Numbered from the stretch's first letter, positions 1 through 9,290 are shown. The stretch is DNA of 43,473 nucleotides from Prorocentrum cordatum (GCA_963575745.1 CAUYUJ010000929.1:1-43473); one strand, 5' to 3'. Made by a program: numbers and translations. The notes: generated by a model from the letters alone, not told the origin.

Positions 1-1285
1 AGCCGCCGGGCCGTTGAGAGTCAGGGTGAGGGTCGAAAGTTGGTATAGAGCTTCAGTCTGCGAAGTTCATCATTCAGCGAATTGCCGCTTTGGGGTTCTC
101 GAGAGCGTGTTGGGCGTGTTGGGGCCACATTTTTTGTCAGGCCGCGCCCGCCCGGTTTGGTCCTAGGTCGCTTCCACTGAAGGGTGTTTTGCTAAAAAGG
201 GGTCTGTCCACCATGTTCTTTTGCGCGTGGCTGGAGCCAGGCTCCGCACTGTGGGTCGTCATCGTTGTCATTATTGTTGGTCATTACTATCATTTGCACT
301 CTTACTACGACTCATCTTAGCATTTGTAGTTCTACGACGATCATGTTTGTGATTAAATCATCAGTATTCTTAATATTATGTTCGTGTTAGCGTCGCCCGC
401 CTCGCGACGTGCACCGTGACACACCCACCCGCGACCCACATTTGAGACCCCCGCCCGCGACTAGCTGTCACTTCCGCTGCAACAGAAATCGTCTGCTTCG
501 GGCAACTTGTGGCTCGAGATCGAGTTTGCGCCTGCGAGTTGTGGTTCTTCACGTTGGCCATTAGCTCTCCAGCCCTGTGATCCGCCGACGACTCAACCCG
601 CGACCCGCCCACTTTGTTTTGCATTCGGTGCCCTCTGCGGCCTGCTTGTTTCGAAAGAGACGGCGCCTGCTATATTACTTTAAACCCCGCAGGCGCCCCC
701 TCTTTTCACGTCTGCAATTCGGAGTACCCTGTTTTTCTGCACTTGCGAGGGTCGAAGGGCCTTCCTTCTTCCTTCCTTCGTCGGGGGACGGGTCGAACGC
801 ACTATGCACTAGGAACACATTCCTTCTCCATGTGGATGGACTGTATTCCAACCGACGCGTACGCCACCGCGCGGAGGGGTGCTTGGGGGGTTTGGAGACT
901 CTGGGGGAATTCATGGTAGGGCGTACTACGTCATGCCTACTCTCACCTGCGCATGTCTTCGGGGGCCAAAAGCATGGAAATTTGGTGGAGACAGCGAACG
1001 CCTCGATGTGACGGGGCTCACATCAAGGGCAGCGCTACGGGGGGATGCGCTCCAAGGGGGACGCACCGACCCGCAATCGCCTACTGATAGCCGGTGGAGG
1101 TCAGATAGCCAGCTCCGCCCAGGACCCAGCGGATTTGCCTATGGGGGCCCATCGCCGATCCGTCGGCGATGTGTTGCCGATTCGAGCTCGATCTTCCCCC
1201 CCCTGAATTGGCCCCCCCCCCCGCGTTGCCCCCCAACCCAGCCGCGGATTCAGCCGCGGCTTCGCAGGATGCAGCATTCACCCCA
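1..1285. other. No supported gene
   Basis: I see no recognisable protein domain, RNA gene or clear repeat here. Open frames exist on both strands, but their translations (Cys/Trp-rich or Pro/Arg-rich) match no family I know and look like frames left open by composition. A T-rich stretch with many TCATTA/TACT triplets lies near 255-350. Confidence 0.5.
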
Positions 1286-1328
1286 CCTCCTCCTCCTCCT
1301 CCTCCTCCTCCTCCTCCTCCTCCTCCTC
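1286..1328. repeat. (CCT)n microsatellite
   Basis: About 14 uninterrupted CCT/TCC triplets. They leave all frames open (poly-Pro, poly-Ser or poly-Leu on +, poly-Glu on -), so overlapping ORFs should not be read as proteins. Confidence 0.95.
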
Positions 1329-1437
1329 AGAGAAGGCCCGACGCGCAGAAGCCGCGGTGTACCGCGGTGGCGGATCTCGGACCGCGGTGCCGCGGGCCAC
1401 CGCCCGCCGCGCCGGCACCGCGGCGGCCGCGCCCTCG

Positions 1438-1476
1438 GCTGCCGCTGGCGATTTTTCTAGACCCAGACGCTCGAAG
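1438..1476 (+). repeat. Diverged copy of the CTC-tract spacer module
   Basis: The stretch containing CTGGCGATTTTTC, then a CAGACGCTC-like segment, resembles the spacer that recurs between CTC tracts at about 3605-3640, 3910-3950 and 4068-4108. It also lies downstream of a CCT tract. This suggests a relic of the same composite repeat 2 kb away. Confidence 0.6.
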
Positions 1477-1721
1477 GACCACCGGCGGGCTGTGCTCGCC
1501 CTGGGTGTTGCGGCTCTCACAGGGTTTTTGCCCCTGGGAAGGCGGACATGGGGACGGCGAGCTTCGCCTTGCTCCTATTTCGGTGGGCGGCTGAGTTCAA
1601 AGTTGAAAGGTTCTTGGGTCTGGTTCTCGATGACATGTCAATACTGATTCTGGTGGGCGTCCAGGCAGGTTCCACGGACACCAAGGTAGAGCTTACACAG
1701 AGTAGCAGAGCCTTGAGACAG

Positions 1722-1848
1722 GAGGGGAAAAACAAAGACACAATGAGTCGTCGAGCCCCAGGAAGATATGGCAAAATATGGGAGGTGGGGGGAAGACGAA
1801 GACCCAGAAAATAGGGGAAATCCTGTTGTTTGTGTCCATTTATTCAAT
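1722..1848 (+). repeat. Dispersed segment, left flank of array A (copy 1)
   Basis: This segment (AAAACAAAGACACAA, then a GTCGTCGAGCCCCAGGAA-like part, then ATAGGGGAAATCCTGTTG) aligns by eye with 24,224-24,330. The similarity resumes at 2700 (GTGTCCCAGGGCCCCTTCAT) after 851 bp of unrelated array sequence. The second copy is therefore a candidate empty site. Confidence 0.75.
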
Positions 1849-2699
1849 CGCTTCGCTCATTCCGCCGGCCCATACAGTCTCATGTCTGCCGTTTGCCCGA
1901 GGGCCTGGTGTCAATGCGGCGCTTTGGGGGTTCCTGGGGCCGCTTGGGGGACTCCTGGGGCGCTCGGGGGGGCATTTGGGGGGCCTCCTGGGGCCGCTTG
2001 GGGGACTCTTGGGGGCCTCCTGAGGGCCTCGTGGGGGCCTCTTGGGGCCTCTTAGGGGCCTCTTGGGGCCTCGTGGGGGCTTCTTAGGGCCGAGGGCTCG
2101 AAATGTTGTTTCGTGTTCCCTCTCTGGGGCCCCTTTGGGGGCGTTCTTGGGGCCCTTTTGGACCGTCTTGGAGGCTTCTTGGGCCGTCTTCGAGCCCTCT
2201 TGGGCCATCTTGGGGCCCTCTTGGGGGCCTCTTGGGCCCTCTTGGGGCGATCTTGGGGGCCTCTTGGGCCGTCTTGGGGCGTCGGGAAGCCGAAAAGGTG
2301 GAAGCTCCAAAATCTCTCAAAAACCTAAGGAAAAACAATGAATTTTGCCTCCGGGGGCCCTCTTGGGAGTGCTCTTGGAGGCCTCTTGGGGCGTCTGGGG
2401 GCTATCTTGGGCGTCTTGGAGCGATCTTGTGGCATGTCGGACCCCTCGTGTACCATCTTGGGCGCCTCTTGGGGGCCTCTTGGCCTTTCTCGGGGCTCTC
2501 GGGGACGTCTCGGAGCCCTGTTGGTGCGCTCATGGAGCGCTCCTGGAGCGCTCTGGGGGAGTCTCCCGGGGGTCGGTCGGGGATCGCCGGGGGTACTTTT
2601 AGTCCGGGGACCCCCAGGGGCCGCCCCGCGCGCGCGAACTAGAGAATTGTTAACCAGTTACCGGAGATCTTAGCACGCCTCTGGCCCGTTGGGCCGGCG
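1849..2699 (+). mobile_element. Array A: GGGGCCTCTTG minisatellite block, probable insertion
   Basis: Degenerate tandem 9-12-bp units of the GGGGCCTCTTG / GGGGCCATCTTGG type run from about 1915 to 2290 and 2350 to 2600, interrupted by a 42-bp AT-rich core. CGCCGGCCCA at 1863-1872 and its complement TGGGCCGGCG at 2690-2699 are candidate 10-bp terminal inverted repeats. AAT occurs at 1846-1848 and 2700-2702. The flanks are nearly contiguous in another copy at 24.2-24.36 kb, which suggests the block is an insertion. All translations (Gly/Leu/Ser/Trp repeats) are artefacts. The exact left end (1849 or 1863) and the mechanism are uncertain. Confidence 0.65.
2307..2348 (+). repeat. 42-bp AT-rich core of array A, inverted orientation
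   Basis: Its reverse complement matches the core of array B (28,676-28,717) at about 36 of 42 positions. The surrounding minisatellite units and the preceding GGAAGC(C)GAAAAGG motif keep the same strand in both arrays. The core is bounded by CCAAAAT and ATTTTGC, an imperfect inverted repeat. Confidence 0.8.
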
Positions 2700-2759
2700 A
2701 ATTTGCGTGTCCCAGGGCCCCTTCATTGAGACGGGGGTCAATGTAAACGGGGGTCAGTC

Positions 2760-2935
2760 AGAGCGCCCCGATCTTGCAGGATCCTGCAAGGCCAGGGTCG
2801 CACTGACCCGGGTTTGGGTGCAGGATCATGCAGGATTTTGCAGGATCTTTCGCATTGACCTTGGCTTGGGTGCAGGATCTGGCAGGATCTTGCAAGGCCT
2901 GACTGACCCTGGTCTGGATTGACCTGGGTCAGAAG
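2760..2935 (+). repeat. Degenerate minisatellite (GCAGGATCTTGCA type)
   Basis: About three imperfect ~55-bp units, each holding GGATC(N)TGCA motifs followed by a TGACC..GG..TTGGGTGCAGGATC-like segment. No coding potential is seen. Confidence 0.75.
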
Positions 2936-3160
2936 GTCCCCGATTGGAGCCGGCTGGGGTGTTGAGGTGGCCCATTAGTTCTTCCAGCCAGCAGGCCGGA
3001 GGGATCAGGGTCACCTTCGTCGCCATGGCTGGACGCAGCTTGAACAACGGGCCAGGCTGAAACTCGGAGGGGTCTGGGGACCGATCTTGAGCGCGCTCGC
3101 CCTCGTCCCCCCTCTTGGCCGATGTTCTCGACGCCTACCCAGCTCAGGTCCCCCGGCCAC

Positions 3161-4160
3161 CTCCAAGTCCCAGCCGCCCCCGTCTGTCGCGTACAGGCCT
3201 GCGACCCATCTCCTCCTCCCCTTCCTCCTCCTCCTCCTCCTCCTCTCTCCTCCTCCTCCCCTCCTCCTCCTCCTCTCCTCCCCCTCCTCCTGCCTCCTCC
3301 TCCTCCTCCTCCTCCTCCTCCTCCTCCTCCTCCTCCTCCTCCTCCTCCTCCTCCTCCTCCTCCCCTCCTCCTCCTCCTCCTCCTCCTCCTCCTCCTCCTC
3401 CTCCTCCTCCTCCTCCTCCTCCTCCTCCTCCTCCTCCTCATCCTCCTCCTCCTCCTCCTCCTCCTCCTCCTCCTCCTCCCCATCCTCCCTCCCCTCCTTC
3501 TCCTCCTCCTCCTCCTCCCTGGCTCCTCCTCTTCCTCCTCCTCGTCCTTCATCCTCCTCCCTCCCTCCTCTTCCTCCTCCCCCCTCCGCCGAGGCCCAAC
3601 TGTCGGCTGGCGATTTTTCCAGGCGCGGGCGTCCTGAAGGTCGCCTCCTCCTCCTCCTCCTCCTCCTCCTCCTCCTCTCCTCCTCCTCCCTCCCATCCTC
3701 CTCCTTCTCCTCCCCTCCTCCTCCTCCTCCTCCTCCTCCTCCTTCTCCTCCTCTCTCCTCCTCCTCCTCCTCCTCAGTCCCTCTCCTTCTCCTCCTCCTC
3801 TCCTCCTCCCTGCCTCCTCTCCTCCTCCTCCTCCTCTCCTCCTCCTCCTCCTCCTCCTCATCCTCATCCTCCTCCTCCTCCTCCTCCTCCTCCCCCCTCC
3901 GCCGAGGCCCAACTGCCGCTGGCGATTTTTCCAGGCGCGGGCGTCCGAGATTCGCCAGAGGGCTGCCCCAGCAGCCTCCGTCTGTCGCGGACAGGCCTGC
4001 GACCCATCTCCTCCCCCCTCCTCCTCCTCATCCTCCTCCTCTTCCTTCTCCCCCCTCCGCCGAGGCCCAACTGCCGCTGGCGATTTTTCCAGGCGCGGGC
4101 GTCCGAGGGGCGCCGGAGGGCTGCCCCAGCAGCCTCCGTCTGTCGCGGACAGGCGCGGCC
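3161..4160. repeat. CTC/TCC satellite with recurring ~60-110-bp spacers
   Basis: Long CTC tracts (3211-3590, 3641-3895, 4003-4050) alternate with a spacer that begins CCCCCTCCGCCGAGGCCCAA, continues CTGGCGATTTTTCCAGGCG and, in the fuller copies, ends GCAGCCTCCGTCTGTCGCGG. Spacer starts are near 3586, 3893 and 4052. A 3'-only fragment (CCGTCTGTCGCG-ACAGGCCTGCGACCC) precedes the first tract at 3179. The 400-aa-scale Ser/Pro/Leu frames on + and the Arg/Glu/Gly frame on - are repeat artefacts. CTCCGCTTCC(C/T)GGTGCCTTC recurs at 4181 and 4430. Confidence 0.9.
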
Positions 4161-4280
4161 AGTGGCAAGGCGAAAGCGCTCCTCCGCTTCCCGGTGCCTT
4201 CTTGGCCGCATGAGGGCCCCATTGGGAGTTCGGATGCAACTCCTGGGAGGTCAAATTCTGTTTTCGCCCTGGTCCGAAAT

Positions 4281-4343
4281 CCCGCTTAACCCCGCTTAAT
4301 CCCGCTTAATCCCGTTTAATCCGGCTTAATCCCGCTTTATCCG
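4281..4343 (+). repeat. 10-bp tandem repeat CCCGCTTAAT
   Basis: Six in-phase 10-bp units with single-base variants (CCCGCTTAAC, CCCGTTTAAT, CCGGCTTAAT, CCCGCTTTAT). It is not the TTTAGGG-type telomere repeat. Confidence 0.9.
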
Positions 4344-4535
4344 ATGCCCTCTCCGGCGTAACAGCTCCAAAATGGGGCTTAATCCTCTTGAATCCTTCCG
4401 ACGAAAACCTCCCAGTAGTTGCCTCCGAGCCTCCGCTTCCTGGTGCCTTCTTGGCTGCCGGTGACTGCTGCTCGCGTGTTGTGCCTCCTCCCTGTGAGAT
4501 CTGCCCTTTCCCGGCAGCCGTCTCCCTCTCCTTGT

Positions 4536-4725
4536 GAAAGTCGGTCAATGGAGAGGAAGCATGCTGCCAAATTATTTCCAGCTGTCTAAACGATGTTTCA
4601 AACTTGTTTTAATATGTTAAAAACATGTTTGAACCGTGTTGTATATCATGGTTTACACATTTTAGTCACATTGATATTTCAATGATCGGATTGTTAGAGT
4701 GTCCATTGTCATGGCATCCACGACT
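4536..4725 (+). repeat. Dispersed repeat R1, copy a
   Basis: This starts near GAAAGTCGGTCAATGGAG, runs through AAGCATGCTGCCAAAT, TTTCCAGCTGTCTAAA and several ACATGTTT motifs, and ends TTGTTAGAGTGTCCATTG...GGCATCCACGAC. Copies b and c are at 8702-8852 and 36,681-36,871. Copy c is the closest. No coding capacity is seen. It may be a MITE or SINE-like unit, but no target duplication was identified. Confidence 0.8.
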
Positions 4726-4850
4726 CTCTCTCCCTTTCCCCCCATTTTCGGTTGAAGATCGCCAAATATTCAATGACTCCGATCCCGGCTGCGCCCATCC
4801 TACTGCAGGACTTGTTCGGCGAGGACATTCGTGAGCCCCCATAACGGTTC

Positions 4851-5350
4851 GGCGACCACACCGTGTGGTGAGTCAATCAGGATTCGGGGTGACCGTACGG
4901 TTTTTGGATTTGGGTCGCTTTCCGATGACGTCTCGGGCGATTGGGACCTCTAAGGCCCCACAATTGTGTGGGGATTGATCGTGCGATTTGGTCTTTCGGG
5001 ATTCCGACGTCACTCGTATGGTTGCGCCTGTAATGTTCTTCTGCTCCGATCTGTCGACATTGTCAACAATCCGATTCTCTGGTCCTCTTCTGTGGTTGAC
5101 CCTTTTCTGATCCTCGTTATGCCGATTCTCGGAGGCTCCCAAACAGTGTGGTGACCACATCGTTTGGCGAGTCGGTGGGGATTCTGGGTCACCGCACAGT
5201 TTTGGGACTTGGGTCGGCCTCCGAGGATTGAGCGATGGGGGCCTCCGAGGTCCCAAAACCGTGTGGCGACGGAGCCGGCGGTGAGGTCTTTGCGGATTTC
5301 GAGGTCACCGCTGGGTCTGTCACCACACAGTTTCGGGACCCCCAAGATTC
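4851..5350 (+). repeat. Degenerate ~130-280-bp repeats with short palindromes
   Basis: The segment GGCGACCACACCGTGTGGTGAGTC...GGATTCGGGGTGACCG (from 4851) recurs diverged at 5146 (GGTGACCACATCGTTTGGCG) and in part at 5280-5345. Palindromes include ACCACAC-C-GTGTGGT (4855-4869) and CCCCACA-ATTG-TGTGGGG (4956-4973). No gene was recognised. Confidence 0.65.
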
Positions 5351-5690
5351 GAAGCACGATGCTACGTAGTAATCTTTCGTCTTCCCTTCCAGAACAATCG
5401 ATTCAGTCTATGGTCAACCATGTGTGCGCGAATCTGATCGTGATTCGTTCTTCGCGGTCAGGGTCGGGGCGTTGTTGTTCTCCAGAGGTTAAGAGGGGCG
5501 GGGTGTCTTCAGGGTTCCTCTCCTCGTTCCTCCCATCGTCTCTCGTTTCTTTCTGGGAACTGGTGGTGTTATATGTGATATATAGCACCCCGCAATTGCG
5601 GATAAGAGTGAGGGGGCGGGCGCGGGCGACGCGGGCGTCGTCAAGCCGGCGGACCTCGTGGCCCCCACCTTCCTTGTCGATGGCGCTCTC

Positions 5691-6092
5691 CTCCTCCTCC
5701 TTCTCCTCCTCCTCCTCCTCCTCTTCCTCCTCCTCCTCCGCCTCCTACTCCTCCTCCTCCTCTTCCTCGTCCTCGTCCTCGTTCTCATCGTCATCGTCGT
5801 CCTCCTCCTCCACATCGTCCTCCTCCTCCTCCTCCTCCGCTTCTTCCTCGTCCTCCCTCTCCCCCCCTCGTCCTTCCATCATCGTCCTTCGTCATGTTCC
5901 TCCTCGTCGTCCTCCTCCTCTTCCCCCCCTCCCGATCCTCCACCCTCCTCCTTTTCGTCGTCGTCGTCGTCGACGTCATCGTCGTCGTCCCCTCCCTCCT
6001 CCTCCTCCTCCTCCTGCTGCTCCTCCTCCTCCTCTCCTGCTGCTCCTCCTCCTCCTCCTCCTCCTCCTCCTCCTCCTCCCTCCTCGTCCTCC
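5691..6092. repeat. TCC/TCG/TCA triplet tract
   Basis: An imperfect TCC microsatellite with interspersed TCG, TCA and TGC triplets. All Ser/Leu/Pro (+) or Glu/Arg/Asp (-) frames are artefacts. Confidence 0.95.
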
Positions 6093-6455
6093 TGCAAAAG
6101 CAGCCCGCCGCAGGCGCCGAAAAAATTGGTTTGTACACTGAACGTGGTTTGGGTCGCGGGTGGGCCGCGGGTTCTCCACCGGGAACGAATGCAAAAGATG
6201 CTCGCCGCAGGCGCCGAACAAAATTGGTTTGTACCCTGAACGTGGTCGCGGGTGGGCCGCGGTCTCTCCACCTAGAACGATTCAAAAGATGCCCGCCGCA
6301 GGCGCCGAAAAATGTGGTTTGTACCCTGAACGTGGTTTGGGTCGCGGGTTGGTCGCGAGTTGATCGCGGGGTGGGTCGCGGGCTCTCCACCTGGAAGGAA
6401 TGCAAAAAAAGCCCGCCGCAGGCGCCGAAAATGTTGGTTTGTACCTTGAACGTGG
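6093..6455 (+). repeat. ~95-bp minisatellite, four units
   Basis: Each unit has GCAAAAG(A)TGC, CCGCCGCAGGCGCCGAA, TTGGTTTGTACCCTGAACG, a GTGGTTTGGGTCGCGGGTGG segment and CTCCACC-GGAACGAAT. Units start near 6093, 6190, 6283 and 6400. Units differ in how many GGGTCGC sub-repeats they hold. The fourth runs into the expanded block that follows. Confidence 0.9.
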
Positions 6456-6785
6456 TTTGGGTCGAAGGTGGGTCGCGGGTGGGTCGCGGGGTGGGTGGGT
6501 CGCGGGTGGGTCGCGGGTGGGTCGCGGGTGGGTCGCGGGGTGGGCCGCGGGCGGGTCGCGGGGTGGGTCGCGGGTGGGTCGCGGGTGGGTCGCGGGGTGG
6601 GCCGCGGGGTGGGTCGCGGGGTGGGTCGCGGGTGGGTCGCGGGTGGGTCGCAGGGTGGGTCGCAGGGTGGGTCGCGGGGTGTGTCGCGGGGTGTGTCGCG
6701 GGGTGGGTCGCGGGTGGGTCGCGGGTGGGTTGCGGGTGGGTCGCGGGGTGGGTCGCGGGTGGGTCGCGGGGCGGGTTGCGGGTGG
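6456..6785 (+). repeat. Expanded GGGTCGCGGGT sub-repeat
   Basis: About 330 bp of (GGGTCGCGG(G)T) units with minor variants (GGGCCGCGG, GTGTCGCGG, GGGTTGCGG). It is an internal expansion of a motif present once to four times in the preceding units. The frames read as Gly/Arg/Val/Trp or Pro/Thr/Arg repeats and are not evidence of a protein. Confidence 0.95.
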
Positions 6786-6832
6786 GACGACGACAACAAA
6801 CAACAACAACAAACAACAACAACAACAACACG
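6786..6832 (+). repeat. (CAA)n microsatellite
   Basis: An imperfect ACAACAACAA tract directly abutting the GGGTCGC expansion. Confidence 0.95.
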
Positions 6833-6911
6833 AATCCGCACCGCGGAATCTCACTTCAGCCACGCACCCAGGGACAATGAATGACCGTTCGGCCCCCTCA
6901 CTCTGATTACT

Positions 6912-6946
6912 AGTGCGCGCGCGCTGGCGCCAACTAGCGCGCGCTG
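6912..6946. repeat. GC-rich palindrome
   Basis: GCGCGCGCT and AGCGCGCGC arms around GGCGCCAACT form a 9-bp inverted repeat. Confidence 0.7.
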
Positions 6947-7059
6947 AGTCCTTGAGACGCTAAGTCGTTCATTGAGGCTCTGGAGGCCGCTGGATTCTGC
7001 CAATGGCTTCAAGTTAGGTCGCGTCACTGGTCCCTGCGCTCCGAAATGTAATTCGGGAT

Positions 7060-7440
7060 ATGTTCGATGGTCCCGGGGCCCGAACAGTGACACGCATGGA
7101 GGGCAGGCCAATTTTGAGTTGGGGTTCTCGCCTCGGCGCCGAGCACATTAGTGTTCGAAGTTTGCAGCAGTTACAAGAATGAAGGGCGTGTGGCTTTCAA
7201 ACTTGGGCTCTCATCTGAGTACCGCTTGCAGTCGTCCTAAACGCTTACAACGGCTACGTGGATGGAGGGCAGTTGGTTTTCCACATGGGGTTCCCGCTTG
7301 AGCTTTCCTCTTCGGATTCTCTTATCCTGAATTCAGAAGTGTACAGCAGTTACGCGGACGGCGAGCGGCTGGTATAACATCGGATTATCGGATTCAACTT
7401 GTGCAACGGCTACACGGGTGAAAGGCACACCTTTTTCTAG
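7060..7440 (+). repeat. Degenerate 70-110-bp repeat family R2, forward
   Basis: The units share a GTTAC(A/G)CGG-TGGAGGGCAG, TTTTCCACATGGGG, TTC(T)CGC-type consensus, with copies near 7080, 7165, 7250 and 7355. The same consensus occurs in reverse orientation at 26,585-26,815. No gene was recognised. Confidence 0.6.
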
Positions 7441-7634
7441 AAGGAGCCAGCGTTGGACATGTTTTTGACCTTGTGACCATGCCCGCTTTCTCTTACGGGA
7501 GATGGATCTTGCATAACACGGAGTCTCGCCGGTAGCCGCAGTTGAAAGCACATCTTCAGGGACTCGCGAGGAGGGGATTTGGGACGGGAGGGTGTCCTGC
7601 AGGATCGTTGCTTTGTCGTGGACTTACTCTGGTC

Positions 7635-7636
<2 letters not shown>

Positions 7637-7677
<41 letters not shown>
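7637..7677. repeat. (CT)n microsatellite
   Basis: About 20 CT dinucleotides. Confidence 0.97.
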
Positions 7678-7682
<5 letters not shown>

Positions 7683-8042
7683 CCCCCCTCTTGGTTTTCT
7701 CCGGCCCGCTCCCTCCGAGCAGAGAGGGGAAGGGGCAGGGGGGAAAAAGAGGAGGGGGAGGAGCGGAGGGAGGAGGCTCACGCCTCCCTCCCCGCGCATC
7801 CCCTTGCCCCCCGCCCCGTCCTCCCTCTCATGCCCTCCTCCATCTCGCTCCTCGCCTTCCCTCCGCCCCCACCCGGGGTGCAAGCAGCCTGGCGGCGACC
7901 GTGCAGCATTCCCTGTCAGCCGACGGTCCTGAGAGAGCTCCGAGGCCTCTTCGCGGCTCCTTCCCCCCCTCCGCCCCGCACGCCAGACCTCGGCGGGGCC
8001 CGGGGCGGCGCACGTCCCCCCCCCTGCCCGTCTTCGGCACGA
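7678..8042. other. GC-rich stretch, no gene seen
   Basis: Purine-rich (GGGGAAGGGGCAG) then pyrimidine-rich sequence with long open frames on both strands. No translation resembles a known domain. Confidence 0.5.
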
Positions 8043-8235
8043 ACGAAACGGGTACGGAAAGAATGGATACAATGCCCAACAGCAGTCCTGGTTCATTTTG
8101 AACAGGGCTCGCTGTCCGCGCCGCCGCGGACTGTTTCCACTTGAGACAGAAAGGCCGCCTGCCCAACCGCGGCCGCTGCTGGTTTGGGACAACATGTGTT
8201 GTTGGGCATTGTGCCAATTTTTCCGTACCCATTTC
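8043..8235. repeat. Imperfect inverted repeat, ~38-bp arms
   Basis: The left arm (GGGTACGGAAAGAATGG, then ACAATGCCCAACA) at about 8049-8086 is matched in reverse complement by the right arm (TGTTGGGCATTGTGCCAATT, then TTTCCGTACCC) at about 8200-8232. The ~115-bp loop is GC-rich. This is a possible non-autonomous fold-back element. Confidence 0.7.
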
Positions 8236-8414
8236 GGGCGTCCAAACGGTTGCCGCCCCGCGCGGCGCAGGACGTGGACAGCTCCGCCACGCCCGCCAGA
8301 GAGGCGCGCCCCGCCGCCCCGCCGCTCCTGGCGCGCGCGCGCGCACCGGCCCACCCCGCGCTGCGCGCCGCCGCCGCCCGTCGACGTGGTCAGCCGTCTC
8401 CCGTCATCCATCGT

Positions 8415-8540
8415 CTATATACCTATAGATATACACCTACATATATATATATATATATATGTATATAAAAGTATGTGTATATACACATGCATATATTTGT
8501 ATAGGTATGTCTGTATGTATATATATATATATATATATAG
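8415..8540. repeat. (AT)n / TATG-rich tract
   Basis: Two TA-dinucleotide runs separated by ~60 bp of TGTATATA-like sequence. Confidence 0.95.
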
Positions 8541-8682
8541 GTCGGGTTTGCCTCCCATAGAGGGATATTTTCACGAGAAAATAAAACAGTATCCCCAACA
8601 TGCTCAACAATAGTCAAACAATAGTCCCCAGACTATGTTCTGACTATTTTTGAATACCCTCCTGTAGAGGGACAGGCCCGAC
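8541..8682. mobile_element. 142-bp fold-back (MITE-like) element
   Basis: The terminal inverted repeats start GTCGGG(TT/CC)TG and extend about 30 bp with one or two small gaps (8541-8573 against 8651-8682). A second nested inverted repeat made of AATAGTC/GACTATT modules fills the centre. It sits immediately after a TA microsatellite. No coding capacity and no clear target duplication were seen. Confidence 0.7.
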
Positions 8683-8701
8683 TTAACTCTTAACATGTAA
8701 A

Positions 8702-8852
8702 ATTCCAGATGTCTAAAACATGTTTCAAAACATGTGAAGCCATGTTTAAAACATGTTTATAACATGTTTATAACATGTTCCGACGTTTTAAACACATTTT
8801 AAACTCGATGGTAGGACTGCTGGGATGTCCATTGCAGCGGCATCCACAACAG
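8702..8852 (+). repeat. Dispersed repeat R1, copy b
   Basis: TTCCAGATGTCTAAAACATG is followed by several tandem AACATGTTTAT units, then a GGATGTCCATTG...GGCATCCACAAC terminus shared with copies a and c. This copy has more ACATGTTT units than the others and lacks their 5' AAGCATGCTGCC segment. Confidence 0.75.
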
Positions 8853-9077
8853 GAGGGAAGACGGAGGAGGGAGGATGGGGATGGTGGGGGGAGGAAGACG
8901 AGGGAGGCAGGGAGAGGCGCCATTCAATGCACCCCGCCAGTATGCGCCCTCCCCCCCGTGGACGGAGAGGCCTTCGACGCCTTTGCCCGGCGGGAGGCCG
9001 GTGCGGTGGAGGCGCTCGGCCCGCGCCGCCCCCTTGCGGCCGCCGCTGCGCAGAGCTGACCAACCCGACCTTTTTCC

Positions 9078-9290
9078 CAGCCCCGACCCGCTGGGGGGAG
9101 GAGGGGGAGGAGGAGGAGGAGGAGGAGGAGGAGGAGGAGGTGGGCCTCGCACGCGCCCTTTGGCCACGATCTGCGCCCCCCCCCTCTTGGACTCCCCCCT
9201 CTTGGCCGCCCCCGAGCAGTTTTGAATCATGGTCCTGTCCGGTGACGGTCCCAGGGCCCGTCGGGAACCCCGACCCGCTGGGGGGAGGGA
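9078..9290. repeat. (GGA)n tract and a duplicated CCCCGACCCGCTGGGGGGAG motif
   Basis: The 20-bp motif occurs at about 9082 and again at about 9270. The first copy runs straight into a GGA microsatellite (about 9099-9140). Confidence 0.8.

Noticed and set aside
3087-4299. ~400-codon Ser/Pro/Leu ORFs on + and a 441-codon Arg/Glu/Gly ORF on -
   Set aside because: Triplet microsatellite translations with no conserved domain.
4281-4343. CCCGCTTAAT tandem array as telomeric DNA
   Set aside because: The unit does not match TTTAGGG-type telomere repeats and the array is only six units long.
5791-6880. Overlapping ORFs of 130-350 codons on both strands
   Set aside because: TCC tract plus GGGTCGC minisatellite; Pro/Thr/Arg and Gly/Val/Arg repeats only.
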